From Flavobacterium sp. Root901 (GTDB lineage: Bacteria; Bacteroidota; Bacteroidia; Flavobacteriales; Flavobacteriaceae): 64,000 bases of DNA. The notes beneath the pieces were generated by a model. The model ran no database searches, was not told the DNA's origin, and saw only the letters and a program-made list of their open reading frames with translations. The position numbers and the translations under genes were made by a program. Below, in pieces: positions 25,577 to 34,364 of this stretch. How positions within the stretch are numbered: the first letter of the stretch is position 1; every line of letters starts with the position of its first letter. The stretch is taken from assembly GCF_001429765.1 (NCBI RefSeq), contig NZ_LMJB01000001.1, positions 187,896 through 251,895 on the forward strand, read 5' to 3'.

Positions 25577-25884
25577 ATGCAGACCTGTAAGCCGGATTCT
25601 GTCCCTGATAAATCAGGGCCTTATCATTTATCTAGATTCCGAATTACTCCGGAACTCAAGCTACCTACCCTTCAACAACGGACGAGAAGCCCTTAAATGC
25701 TGATATACTTGGTATTTCACCGCATAGAGTTTACCTGGTTTCACTACAGCATTACCTGTACATACTTTCTGCTGCACTTGTCCTAACTCCGATTAATCGG
25801 GGCCGACGGGCGTTACCCGCTATGCTTCTCTGTGGTGTCCGGACTTTCCTCTCTTCCTAAACGGAACAGCGATAAGGCGGTCTG
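25577..25884 (-). ncRNA. rnpB: RNase P RNA, bacterial class A
   Basis: The catalytic RNA that matures tRNA 5' ends. On the minus strand the 5' region carries the diagnostic GAGGAAAGTCCGGAC (P4/CR I), later AGAA and GGTAA-containing segments, the GAGTTCCGGAGT region, and the 3' end ACAGAATCCGGCTTAC that pairs as P4. The P1 helix pairs GCAGACC at the 5' end with GGTCTGC at the 3' end (25579-25585). Ends are set from P1 and from the TAnnTTTG box just upstream and are approximate. Length is about 305 bases. Confidence 0.95.
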
Positions 25885-25889
25885 CGCTG

Positions 25890-25897
25890 CAAAAGTA
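25890..25897 (-). promoter_or_regulatory. -7 promoter box of rnpB (TACTTTTG)
   Basis: An exact TAnnTTTG match on the minus strand. It places transcription start around 25884, at the 5' edge of P1. Confidence 0.6.
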
Positions 25898-26013
25898 ACA
25901 CTTTAAAGACTAAAAATAATAATTTTAAATTTCTGATTTTAGTTGAATTTTCGTAACTTTTTAATTATAAAATAGTTATCTTTAAAATTCCATAACTTTT
26001 AATTCAGTCCATC

Positions 26014-26307
26014 ATGAAAAGAATGTATCATTACGCAACTGTTTCAAAGGCTTTAGATCAATTGAATGAAAAAGGATTTACTTGCGATTTTAATCGAAAT
26101 GCTGACATGATTAAAAAAAATCCTGAGAAATTTGAAATTGTTCATGTGTATCGATACGAAGGGGAATCTGACCCTGGCGATGAGGCAGTTGTATACGGAA
26201 TTAAGTCCGTTAACGGTAAAAAGGGTGTTTATGTAGCAGGTTTTTCTGCCGATTCAGATCAGGAAACAGCCAAGTTTTTATTTGATTTAAGTATTAGGGG
26301 AAGGTAA
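26014..26307 (+). CDS. Conserved small Bacteroidota protein
   Basis: A 97-residue cytoplasmic protein beginning [22 protein letters not shown], with a [11 protein letters not shown] segment in the middle. I recall similar Bacteroidota proteins of about 100 residues carrying the misleading label phosphoribosylpyrophosphate synthetase; it is far too short and lacks PRPP-binding motifs, so that label should not be used. Function unknown. It stands alone after rnpB, divergently, and ends before a strong terminator. Confidence 0.7.
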   Translation: MKRMYHYATVSKALDQLNEKGFTCDFNRNADMIKKNPEKFEIVHVYRYEGESDPGDEAVVYGIKSVNGKKGVYVAGFSADSDQETAKFLFDLSIRGR

Positions 26308-26327
26308 AATTTAAAATCCTAAAATTA

Positions 26328-26386
26328 AAATTCCAAATTCCAAATTCCAATCTTACAAACGTAAAATGGAATTTGGAATTTTTTTA
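26328..26386 (+). terminator. Intrinsic terminator with triple ATTCCAA repeat
   Basis: A perfect 15-bp stem pairs 26335-26349 with 26367-26381 over a 17-base loop, then a T run. The left side contains three tandem ATTCCAA copies, so alternative pairings exist. It separates convergent genes. Confidence 0.85.
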
Positions 26387-26399
26387 TTGATTTTAAGCT

Positions 26400-26771
26400 T
26401 TATACTGTTGGTATTTTCAGTTTCCAGCCCGGTTGAATTAAATCGGGATTAGTGATAATATCTTTATTGGCTTCATAAATATCCTGCCATGAAACGCCGT
26501 AAGCTTTTCCTATTTTAGAAAGAGAATCTCCGTTTTCTACCGTATATTCTCTTGAAACTCCCTGGGCTACGTCAATATTCATAACGACATCTGCAGATCT
26601 GTAATCAGGATCAATTTTATTGTAAAGATCCCAAAGTTTATCTTTATCCGTTGCTGACTGCGCCGTACCGTCAATATACAAAACATTATTTTGTTCTCTT
26701 ACCTGCAAATTGGCCAGCTGCAAATCACTTGCCAAATTAGTTAACTCGTTGTATTTTTCCTGTAAACTCAT
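26400..26771 (-). CDS. BON-LysM protein (Kbp/YgaU-like)
   Basis: A 123-residue protein with an N-terminal BON-like domain (about 5-65) and a C-terminal LysM domain (about 72-122: YTVENGDSLSKIGKAYGVSW...IQPGWKLKIP). This is the architecture of E. coli Kbp (YgaU), a cytoplasmic potassium-binding protein, though slightly shorter. No signal peptide is present. It lies 6 bp downstream of a BON lipoprotein gene, so the two are one operon, as is usual in Bacteroidota. A link to osmotic or envelope stress is inferred from family only. Confidence 0.85.
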   Translation of the reverse strand: MSLQEKYNELTNLASDLQLANLQVREQNNVLYIDGTAQSATDKDKLWDLYNKIDPDYRSADVVMNIDVAQGVSREYTVENGDSLSKIGKAYGVSWQDIYEANKDIITNPDLIQPGWKLKIPTV

Positions 26772-26777
26772 AACAAT

Positions 26778-27257
26778 TTATTTAATGGTTAATTTGTTAT
26801 CAACTTTTTGGGGTTTCAGTTCCTGAATTCTTTGAATTAAAGGCTGTAACTGATCTCTTTTAATTTCACCGGAAAGCGTTACTACGCCTCCAACAACTGT
26901 AGCGCTTACGCCATCATAAGATTTGATTACTTTCCCAACTGATTTATCCAGATCAGCATCTGAATTAATAATAACTGCAGCGGCCGCAGGTTCTACATTG
27001 GGCTGTGGAATCTGACAATTGTTAACTACAGATTTCACACCTTTAACAGATTTAACGGAGCGTTCAATATTTTTTTTGAAAGCTTCATCATCGCAAGTCC
27101 CCACAATTGTGGCAACACCTTCGTGAACTGTTACCGTTACTTCGGTTGTATCGCTTAATTTCTCTTTAATTGCTTTCTCGATATCTGCATCTTTAGGCGC
27201 ACAAGCCAATAGAGAAAAAGCAAGCCCCGTTCCCAATAAAATTGATCGAATTTTCAT
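26778..27257 (-). CDS. BON-domain lipoprotein
   Basis: A 159-residue lipoprotein: signal MKIRSILLGTGLAFSLLAC with the lipobox Cys at 19, then two BON domains (about 25-85 and 100-158), each with the typical VTVHEGVATIVG / VVGGVVTLSGEI hairpin. BON domains bind phospholipid, and such proteins (OsmY/DolP type) keep the outer membrane intact. The two Cys in the first domain (GTCDDEAF, VNNCQIP) could form a disulphide. It is the first gene of an operon with the BON-LysM gene. Confidence 0.85.
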   Translation of the reverse strand: MKIRSILLGTGLAFSLLACAPKDADIEKAIKEKLSDTTEVTVTVHEGVATIVGTCDDEAFKKNIERSVKSVKGVKSVVNNCQIPQPNVEPAAAAVIINSDADLDKSVGKVIKSYDGVSATVVGGVVTLSGEIKRDQLQPLIQRIQELKPQKVDNKLTIK

Positions 27258-27591
27258 AATACTATATTTTTAATAATTAACTGTCTAAAATTAAACAGAT
27301 TAAAAACCAAAACATTATAGGATACGCTGAGGGATTTTATATTTTTTCCAGTAAAAAGAAATTGCAGAAGTACTTAATTTCTTTTTTTAAGAAATTTAAA
27401 TAATGGAAAATTATATTTTGAAATAATGCACATTTACACAAAATCGAAATTGGTTATTATTTATATTTAATTATAAAAATAACGTTACTTTCTAGCATTC
27501 AAACCATTCAAAAATCCATTAAAAGTTTTATGATTTTCAGATTTGTGATTTGGTAATTTTCAGACTATATTTGCTATCGAATAAAAAGAAT
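27258..27591. other. Divergent regulatory gap before dnaX
   Basis: 334 bp, very AT-rich, between the BON lipoprotein gene (minus) and dnaX (plus). It holds the dnaX promoter, listed separately. I see no gene and no convincing box for the BON operon. Confidence 0.5.
27542..27573 (+). promoter_or_regulatory. Promoter of dnaX: -33 TTTG and -7 TATATTTG
   Basis: TTTG at 27542-27545 and TATATTTG at 27566-27573, 20 bases apart, as in the Bacteroidota consensus. Transcription should begin near 27580, which rules out the upstream start at 27550. Confidence 0.7.
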
Positions 27592-29369
27592 ATGGAACAA
27601 TTTGTAGTATCGGCCCGTAAATACCGTCCGCAGACATTTAAAGATGTTGTGGGGCAAAAAGCCATTACAAACACTTTGTTAAATGCTATTGAAAGCAATC
27701 ACCTTGCTTCTGCCCTTTTGTTCACAGGACCGCGTGGAGTTGGAAAAACTACTTGCGCGCGTATTCTGGCTCGTAAAATAAATCAGCCCGGATATGATGA
27801 TCCAAACGAAGATTTTGCGTTTAACGTTTTTGAGTTAGATGCTGCTTCAAACAACTCGGTTGATGATATTCGAAACCTGATCGATCAGGTTAGAATCCCG
27901 CCTCAGACCGGACAATACAAAGTTTATATTATTGACGAGGTTCATATGTTGTCTTCGGCAGCTTTTAATGCTTTCCTTAAAACATTAGAAGAGCCGCCAA
28001 AACATGCTATTTTTATTTTAGCCACAACAGAAAAACACAAAATCATTCCTACGATTTTGTCTCGCTGTCAGATATTTGATTTCAAAAGAATTACCGTAAA
28101 AGATGCTAAAGAACATTTAGCAGATGTTGCCCAAAGCCAGGGAATTAATTTTGAAGATGATGCGCTGCACATTATTGCTCAAAAGGCAGATGGCGCAATG
28201 CGTGATGCTCTGTCTATTTTTGACCGTGTGGTTTCGTACTGCGGAACTAATTTAACGCGTCAGGCCGTAACGGAAAACCTAAACGTTTTAGATTACGAAA
28301 CTTATATTTCTATTACTGATTTAATTCTGGAAAATAAAATTCCTGAAATTTTGATCGCATACAATGAAATTCTTTCAAAAGGTTTTGACGGACATCATTT
28401 TATCGCAGGACTGGCGTCGCATTTTAGAGATTTGCTGGTGAGTAAAACGCCTTCGACAATTGCTTTACTAGAAGTGGGTGAACAAGCACAGCAAATGTAC
28501 GGTGTTCAGGCTCAAAAATGTTCTCAGGACTTTCTGTTAAAAGGAATTGACATTGCAAACGACTGCGATTTAAAATACAAATTGAGTCAAAATCAGCGGC
28601 TTTTAGTCGAATTATGTTTGATGCAATTAGCCTCTATCAACTTTGATGGAGAAAAAAAAAAGTTGAGCAATTCATAATTCCGCCTACTTATTTTAAAAAT
28701 GGTAGTTTTTCTATAACAGAAGTTAAGACTCCAAATTCAAAACCACAAACCTCAGAATCAGAAACTGTAAAGGTTTCAAATGCTGAATCTCAAATTTCAA
28801 ATGTAGAGAAAACAGCTGCTGAAAATCATAATCAACCTGAGAGAATCACCGGGACTCATACTAAAACTCCTGTCGAAACACCAATAGCCCAAACAAGTAA
28901 TGAGCCTAAAGTTTCTGCTTTTTCTCTGGCAAGTATCCGCAAGAAAAAAGAACTGGAAGAAAGCGGTAAAAACTATGTAAAACCTACGTCTGTACTGCCG
29001 ACGGAAGATTTTACAGAAACGGAAATGCTTTTGCACTGGAATAAATATGCCGAGCGTTTGGGGCAAAAAGGTTTGAAGATCATGGAGTCGATCTTGTTAA
29101 TCAACGATCCTGTTTTAAATGGAACTAATATCACTTATGAACTTCCAAATGAAGGTTCTAAACTGGAATTTGAAAGTCAGATGAATGCACTTTTAGGTCA
29201 TTTAAGAGGTCACCTGCACAATCATGATATTACTATTGAGGTAATTGTAAATGAAAAAGTGGAAACAAAAAGAAGTTACAACGATCAGGACCGCTACAAC
29301 CGTCTTTTAGAAATCAATCCAAATATTGAACTTTTACGCTCAACATTTGGGTTAGATTTGAATGTTTAA
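27592..29369 (+). CDS. dnaX: DNA polymerase III subunit gamma/tau, read through a frameshift on A10
   Basis: The clamp-loader ATPase. The first frame (27592-28677) gives a 361-residue short form: MEQFVVSARKYRPQTF, Walker A GPRGVGKTT, Walker B IIDEVHML, SRCQIFDF and domain III, ending LSNS after the run of ten A at 28652-28661. The rest of tau continues in the -1 frame from about 28662 (VEQFIIPPTYF...) through a Ser/Thr/Glu-rich linker to the C-terminal domain (LLHWNKYAERLGQKG...STFGLDLNV), ending at 29369. One extra A, by transcriptional or ribosomal slippage, gives a 592-residue tau. The heptamer A AAA AAG in register is the same as the E. coli dnaX slippery site. The usual zinc-binding Cys cluster after Walker A is absent (INQPGYDDPNEDFAF). 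The start is ATG 27592. Confidence 0.85.
28652..28679 (+). promoter_or_regulatory. Probable recoding site in dnaX (A10 G, then stop)
   Basis: Ten A followed by G in register GAA AAA AAA AAG, with an in-frame TAA at 28675-28677. Slippage of one base back, or insertion of one A in the mRNA, moves decoding into the long C-terminal frame. Confidence 0.6.
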
Positions 29370-29393
29370 TTTGTTGTCTGCCCCTAATTTCAC

Positions 29394-29425
29394 AAATTTT
29401 CACTAATTTTTGTTGATGAAAATTT
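29394..29425. terminator. Weak AT-rich hairpin between convergent genes
   Basis: AAATTTTCA pairs with TGAAAATTT (9 bp). No GC in the stem apart from two pairs, so it is a weak candidate terminator for dnaX or the oxidoreductase gene. Confidence 0.3.
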
Positions 29426-29432
29426 TAAAATT

Positions 29433-30011
29433 CTATTTATTTTTCAATCCAAAATCATAGATCTTTTCGAGCCATCTTGCTCTTTGCAGATCATCTGAAC
29501 CTTTTATAATTCCAATGTAACTAACTTTTACAGGTTTTATGCCGCAGAATTCCAAAGTCGATTTTTTTAATTGATTTACGCTGGGGCGTCCAAAAAACAA
29601 GCTGTAGTACCAGCCTGGCTGATCCAGAGTTGTAATAATATGTGCCGTTTTTCCCTTTAATAACTTATCCCACCAAACGGAATTTTCTCTGTATTGAAAA
29701 GCCATTCCGGGTAAAAACAGCCGATCTATAAATCCTTTTGTGATAGCAGGAAGCCCTCCCCACCAAACAGGGTGAATCCAAACCAAATGATCTGCTCTTT
29801 TGATTTTTTCCCAGGATTCTAATAAATCCGGTTCTAATTCTGTTCTTTTTTGATAACCAAATTTCAAATTCGGATTAAAATTCAGAGAAGCGATCGTAAT
29901 AGTTTCAATAACTGCTCCGGAAGCCGCAGCTCCTTTTTGATATTCGTCTGCAATAGCAAAGTTAAAACTGTCCGGATTTGGATGTCCGTTTATAATTAAT
30001 ATCTTTTTCAT
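29433..30011 (-). CDS. NAD(P)H-dependent oxidoreductase, flavodoxin-like fold
   Basis: A 192-residue flavoprotein of the NQO/KefF/MdaB type. The FMN/FAD phosphate loop is in IINGHPNPDSFNFAIADEYQKG, followed by WIHPVWWGGLPAITKGFIDRLFLPG and the isoalloxazine segment TTLDQPGWYY. Members reduce quinones or modulate potassium efflux channels; the substrate is not determined. I start at ATG 30011 (MKKILIINGHPNP), because the longer frame from 30062 passes over the TAnnTTTG promoter box. Confidence 0.85.
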   Translation of the reverse strand: MKKILIINGHPNPDSFNFAIADEYQKGAAASGAVIETITIASLNFNPNLKFGYQKRTELEPDLLESWEKIKRADHLVWIHPVWWGGLPAITKGFIDRLFLPGMAFQYRENSVWWDKLLKGKTAHIITTLDQPGWYYSLFFGRPSVNQLKKSTLEFCGIKPVKVSYIGIIKGSDDLQRARWLEKIYDFGLKNK

Positions 30012-30025
30012 GAATATGTTTTTTA

Positions 30026-30033
30026 CAAAAATA
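30026..30033 (-). promoter_or_regulatory. -7 promoter box of the oxidoreductase gene (TATTTTTG)
   Basis: An exact TAnnTTTG match on the minus strand, 14 bases before the ATG at 30011, giving a very short leader. Confidence 0.55.
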
Positions 30034-30086
30034 TTATTCTGATGAAAAATTTTACCGGACAAATGTCCTAAAAAATGTGTTTAGTT

Positions 30087-30175
30087 TTCTCTCGCAGATA
30101 TTAGATTTTAGATTTTAGATTTAAAAAATTATTCAAAAATAATAATCTGCGAGATCTGCAAAATCTGCGAGAGAA
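30087..30175. repeat. Palindromic intergenic repeat (ATCTGCGAGA family)
   Basis: A 13-bp perfect inverted repeat (TTCTCTCGCAGAT at 30087-30099 with its complement at 30163-30175), with an extra AATCTGCGAGATCTGC copy inside the right half and a GATTTTA direct repeat in the centre. It fills the gap between the Crp-like gene and the oxidoreductase gene. Confidence 0.7.
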
Positions 30176-30189
30176 CAAAAAAATCAAAT

Positions 30190-30750
30190 CTAAATAACCG
30201 CTTTTCTGATTCGGCTTAAATGTCTTGGCGTTACGCCCAAATAAGAAGCTAAATATTGCAAGGGAATTAATTGAATGTATTTTTGATGGTTTTTATACAA
30301 TTCTTCATAACGCCTGGCTCCGGACAATTTCTGAAAAGAAACCATTCTTTTATGCAGATTTACAAACTCCAGTTCTGTTAGCTTTCTTCCTGTTTCCTGC
30401 CAATTAAAACCTGATTGATATAGTTTTTCTAATCCTTTGCGATCCAAAACCTGTAATTCGGTATCAACTAAAGCCTGAATATTTTCTTCCACTTTTTCTG
30501 CTGTAATAAAACTGGCAAATGATGCCATGAATTCATTTTCAAAAGCAAAGCAATTGGTGATTTCATCACCTTTATGATTCAAAAAAAAGGAACGCAGAAT
30601 TCCTTTCTTTATAAATACAATTTCATTACAAACCTGATTTTCAGTTAATAAAAGTTCTCCTTTTTTTAATGTCCGAAAAGTTATTAAATCATCCAAAAGA
30701 GATAATTCTTCTGCAGAGAAATCCTGAATAGACTGAAAAACAGTTTTCAT
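30190..30750 (-). CDS. Crp/Fnr-family transcriptional regulator
   Basis: A 186-residue regulator with an N-terminal cyclic-nucleotide-binding-like barrel (about 10-120: TLKKGELLLTENQVCNEIVFIKKG) and a short C-terminal helix-turn-helix (LASYLGVTPRHLSRIRK). It lacks the FNR-type cysteine cluster and an obvious cAMP-binding arginine, as in many Bacteroidota members. It is 7 bp downstream of the TMEM175-family gene and probably in one transcript with it and the polyphosphate genes. The targets are unknown. Confidence 0.85.
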   Translation of the reverse strand: MKTVFQSIQDFSAEELSLLDDLITFRTLKKGELLLTENQVCNEIVFIKKGILRSFFLNHKGDEITNCFAFENEFMASFASFITAEKVEENIQALVDTELQVLDRKGLEKLYQSGFNWQETGRKLTELEFVNLHKRMVSFQKLSGARRYEELYKNHQKYIQLIPLQYLASYLGVTPRHLSRIRKAVI

Positions 30751-30757
30751 TTAATTG

Positions 30758-31333
30758 TTATTTAGAAAAAACTCTTTCAATTCTTTTATCCGGAACAAGC
30801 CAGATCAAGGCCACAATAACATAGCAGGCACTCGATATCCACTGGTTGTAAAATGCAGATATAATTCCTATAACATTCAGAACTGCAGAAATTTTTCCTT
30901 TAAAATCTTTGTTTAGTGCTTTTGCCAAAAGCGAATCTTTTCCTTCTATATCCAAAACTATTTTCTGGAGAATGATATATGCAATGGCGCATCCCAATAA
31001 AATAATTCCATAAAATGCCAATGGTGCACTTGCAAAATTATGCTCTCCAATCCATCCTGTAGAAACCGGAATAAGAGAAAGCCAGAATAATAAATGCAAA
31101 TTGCTCCAAAGTACTTTACCGTTTACTTTAGACAAGCCATGAAGTAAATAATGATGGTTATTCCAATAAATTCCAACGTAAATAAAACTCAAAACATAGC
31201 TCAAAAATTTAGGGATAAGCGGCTTTAAATCGGCAAAATCAACTCCGTGCGGCACTTTGATTTCCAAAATCATAATTGTGATAATAATAGCCAGCACACC
31301 ATCACTAAAAGCTTCCAGTCTTGTTTTATTCAT
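30758..31333 (-). CDS. TMEM175-family potassium channel-like protein (DUF1211)
   Basis: A 191-residue membrane protein with about five or six helices. The first helix has the family signature FSDGVLAIIITIMILEIK. Family members are potassium channels without the classic selectivity filter. WNNHHYLLHGL and NLHLLFWLSLIPVSTGW are further conserved segments. It lies between ppx (20 bp) and a Crp-like regulator (7 bp) on the same strand, so it may be part of the polyphosphate operon. Confidence 0.85.
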   Translation of the reverse strand: MNKTRLEAFSDGVLAIIITIMILEIKVPHGVDFADLKPLIPKFLSYVLSFIYVGIYWNNHHYLLHGLSKVNGKVLWSNLHLLFWLSLIPVSTGWIGEHNFASAPLAFYGIILLGCAIAYIILQKIVLDIEGKDSLLAKALNKDFKGKISAVLNVIGIISAFYNQWISSACYVIVALIWLVPDKRIERVFSK

Positions 31334-31353
31334 TTATTAAATTATTTGAAAAA

Positions 31354-32250
31354 TTAAATTTTACCGTAATACATTGCTTTTACGATACCATCTGAAAGTC
31401 CGATCTTTGGAACAAAAATCTGGCGTGCGCCGCTCCATTTCATAGCATTCAGATAAATTCTTGTAGCATGTATAATTACGTCGGCACGGTCAGAATTTAA
31501 ACCCAGCTCGGCAATTCTCTGCTCGTACGTCAACGAATTTAAGAAAGCATATTGTGAATTAATATAAATGTACGAAAGCGGTTTTTCCTGCTGTTTTCCG
31601 GACATTTTAAATAATTTATTAATGTTACCGCCGGAACCAATCAGCGTAACTTCCTCGTAATCGGCTGTATTGGTTTTAATCCATTTTTCGATTTCGTCCC
31701 AAACCACATCGTGAACCATATTATTAAGTAAACGAACTGTTCCGGCTTTAAAAGATCTTGAATTAATCATTTTTCCATCAGAGAATAAAGTAAATTCTGT
31801 ACTTCCGCCTCCAACGTCTACAAAAAGATATGTTTCGTCTGTTTTTAATAAATGATGTAAATCTGTCGAAGCAATAATCGCTGCTTCTTTTTTACCATCT
31901 ATAATTTCGATTTTGATATCGGCTTTTTTCTTAATTAAAGCCACTACTTCTTTGGCATTATATGCTTCGCGCATTGCCGAAGTTGCAAACGCCATATAAC
32001 GTTCTACTTTATGTACTTTCATCAAAAGATTGAATGCTTTCATTGCATCAACCATTCGATCTATATTTTCTTCTGAAATTTCGCCTACGGTAAAGGCGTC
32101 TTGTCCCAAACGAATTGGCACACGAACAAGCGAACTTTTGTTAAACTGAGGTTCTTTTCCGTCTTGTTCTACAACATTCGATATCAGAAGCCTCATGGCA
32201 TTTGATCCGATATCTATTGCTGCAAATTTCTTAATATTAATCATGCTCAC
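31354..32250 (-). CDS. ppx: Exopolyphosphatase / Ppx-GppA family
   Basis: A 298-residue ASKHA-fold phosphatase. The N-terminal phosphate loop AIDIGSNAMRLLIS and the second loop FVDVGGGSTEFTLF are present, with GSGGNINKLFKM and a C-terminal GLSDGIVKAMY. It removes terminal phosphate from polyphosphate or converts pppGpp to ppGpp. It is shorter than E. coli Ppx (no C-terminal HD-like region). It is 30 bp downstream of ppk1, an arrangement that couples synthesis and breakdown. ATG 32250 or the second Met two codons later could be used. Confidence 0.88.
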   Translation of the reverse strand: MSMINIKKFAAIDIGSNAMRLLISNVVEQDGKEPQFNKSSLVRVPIRLGQDAFTVGEISEENIDRMVDAMKAFNLLMKVHKVERYMAFATSAMREAYNAKEVVALIKKKADIKIEIIDGKKEAAIIASTDLHHLLKTDETYLFVDVGGGSTEFTLFSDGKMINSRSFKAGTVRLLNNMVHDVVWDEIEKWIKTNTADYEEVTLIGSGGNINKLFKMSGKQQEKPLSYIYINSQYAFLNSLTYEQRIAELGLNSDRADVIIHATRIYLNAMKWSGARQIFVPKIGLSDGIVKAMYYGKI

Positions 32251-32280
32251 TTTATGATTTGAAATTGATTTTTTAATTAT

Positions 32281-34359
32281 TTAGTTTACTTTTTGAGGCG
32301 CCTCTTCCAGTACTGCAATTTTATTTTGATAATACTTATAGGTTTCAAACTGTGCTCTAAATGGGGCATGATGGTTTCGGGGCTTATATTTATTATCTAA
32401 CTTATACGAGTGGTATCTTACTTTTACATTTCCTTTCCAGGCAATGTTAAAATTATCGATTAATTCTTTTTTAATTTCATGATCATAAATTGGACAGGTT
32501 ACTTCTACTCTTCCATCCAGATTTCGGGTCATGAAATCGGCTGATGAAATGTATACTTCGTTTAATCCTGCGTTTCCAAAAATATAAACCCTTGAATGTT
32601 CGAGATAATTATCGACAATACTTATGGCTTCGATGTTTTCGCTCATTCCCGGAATACCCGGAATCAATGAGCAGATTCCTCTAACCTGAAGCTGGATTTT
32701 TACACCTGCATTGCTCGCTTCGTAAAGTTTATCAATCATTTTAAAATCTGATAAACTATTCATTTTTAATTTAATAAACGTTTTTCTTCCGGCTAATGCG
32801 TGAAGGATTTCACGATCTATTAATTTTATAAATTTTGTTCTTGTATAATGAGGAGAAACGATTAAATGTTTGTATCGGTGTACTCTATAGTTGATATCAA
32901 AGAATTCAAATATTTTAGAAATATCTTTTAAAATTCCCTGATTGCAGGTAAACAGCGTAACATCTGTATAAATTTTCGCGGTAGATTCGTTAAAATTTCC
33001 GGTTGAAATAAATCCGTAACGACGTGTTTTACCTTCTTCGGCTCTTTCTATAACACAAATTTTACTATGAACTTTTAAACCTTTAATTCCAAATATAAGT
33101 TCAATCCCTTCTGTCTGCATTTGTTCTGCATACGAAATATTTGAAGCTTCATCAAAACGGGCCTGAAGCTCGATCTGAACTACGACTTTTTTACCATTTT
33201 TAGCCGCATTAATCAAAGAACTGATAATTTGCGAATTCTTAGCCAAACGATATAAAGTAATTTTAATACTGGTAACTTTTGGATCTAAGGCAGCTTCACG
33301 CAGAAATTTTGTCAAGTATGAAAATGACTGATATGGCGCATGCAATAAATAATCTTTTTTATTGATTTTTTCGAGAATACTTCCGTCAAGACTCAACCCC
33401 GGAACCGGCAAAGGTTCGTTTGGTTTATAAAGCAAATCATAACGTCCAAGATTAGGAAAATCCATATAATCGCGTCGGTTATGATATCTTCCTCCCGGAA
33501 TTATACTATCGGTCTCGACGATTTTCATTTTATCAAGGAAAAAACGCAGCGTATCATCTTCGATTAAACTGTCGTAAATAAAACGAACCGGCTCGCCAAT
33601 TCTGCGGTCTTTTACAGAAGAAGCAATTTTTTCGAGCATACTTTTACTCAAATCACTGTCTATATCTAACTGAGCATCACGCGTAATTTTGATCATGTGT
33701 GCCGAAACACTTTTATAATCGAATATATTAAAGATGTTTTTTAATTTAAGACGAATAACGTCATCAATTAAAATAACATATTGTTTATCATCCTCAGAAG
33801 GAAGAACAACGAATCTGTTTATGGTTTTAGGGATTTCGATCAGTGCGTAACGAACCTCATCATTTTTTAATTCAAGACGAACCGCTAAATAACCCGCCGT
33901 ATCTTTTAAAACAGGAAAAACCGCAAGATCATTCAGGATAATTGTTACTAATTCAGGACTTAATTTTTGCATAAAAAAGTCTTTTAGAAAACATTCCTGT
34001 TTTGCTGTAATCTGCTCTTCGTTTATAATAAATATATTTTCAGCTTCAAGTTCGGCTTCGATATTTCCGAGAATACGCAAACTTTCTGATTGCTGCTGAA
34101 TTACAATTTCTGTAATATCTTTAATTAACTGATGAGCAGAAACTCCGCCTAAATATTTTTCGCCGGAAATTCCGGAAAGGCTTAACCTTCGAATGGCGGC
34201 ATATCGAACTCTAAAAAACTCATCTAAATTGTTTGAAAAAATTCCAACAAATCGCAGTCTGTCTAAAAGAGGAACGGTATTATCTGCCGCTTCCTGAAGT
34301 ACTCTTGCGTTAAACGCTAACCAGCTTTTTTCTCTATCGATATATTTCTGTTCGTACAC
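32281..34359 (-). CDS. ppk1: Polyphosphate kinase 1
   Basis: A 692-residue kinase that polymerises ATP gamma-phosphate into polyphosphate. The N-terminal domain begins with REKSWLAFNARVLQEAAD. The catalytic half has HAPYQSFSYLTKFLREAA, the autophosphorylated histidine in KVHSKICVIER (about H431) and the second conserved histidine in YLEHSRVYIFG (about H588). Length is normal. It lies 5 bp from sixA upstream and 30 bp from ppx downstream. Confidence 0.95.
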   Translation of the reverse strand: MYEQKYIDREKSWLAFNARVLQEAADNTVPLLDRLRFVGIFSNNLDEFFRVRYAAIRRLSLSGISGEKYLGGVSAHQLIKDITEIVIQQQSESLRILGNIEAELEAENIFIINEEQITAKQECFLKDFFMQKLSPELVTIILNDLAVFPVLKDTAGYLAVRLELKNDEVRYALIEIPKTINRFVVLPSEDDKQYVILIDDVIRLKLKNIFNIFDYKSVSAHMIKITRDAQLDIDSDLSKSMLEKIASSVKDRRIGEPVRFIYDSLIEDDTLRFFLDKMKIVETDSIIPGGRYHNRRDYMDFPNLGRYDLLYKPNEPLPVPGLSLDGSILEKINKKDYLLHAPYQSFSYLTKFLREAALDPKVTSIKITLYRLAKNSQIISSLINAAKNGKKVVVQIELQARFDEASNISYAEQMQTEGIELIFGIKGLKVHSKICVIERAEEGKTRRYGFISTGNFNESTAKIYTDVTLFTCNQGILKDISKIFEFFDINYRVHRYKHLIVSPHYTRTKFIKLIDREILHALAGRKTFIKLKMNSLSDFKMIDKLYEASNAGVKIQLQVRGICSLIPGIPGMSENIEAISIVDNYLEHSRVYIFGNAGLNEVYISSADFMTRNLDGRVEVTCPIYDHEIKKELIDNFNIAWKGNVKVRYHSYKLDNKYKPRNHHAPFRAQFETYKYYQNKIAVLEEAPQKVN

Positions 34360-34364
34360 TGTAA

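Noticed and set aside
25573..25890. tmRNA as the identity of the RNA between the symporter and the 97-residue gene
   Set aside because: The P4 halves GAGGAAAGTCCGGAC and ACAGAATCCGGCTTAC are diagnostic for RNase P RNA, and there is no tag reading frame or tRNA-like end.
26014..26307. Annotation as phosphoribosylpyrophosphate synthetase
   Set aside because: The protein is only 97 residues and lacks PRPP and ATP-binding motifs; the name is a known mislabel for this small family.
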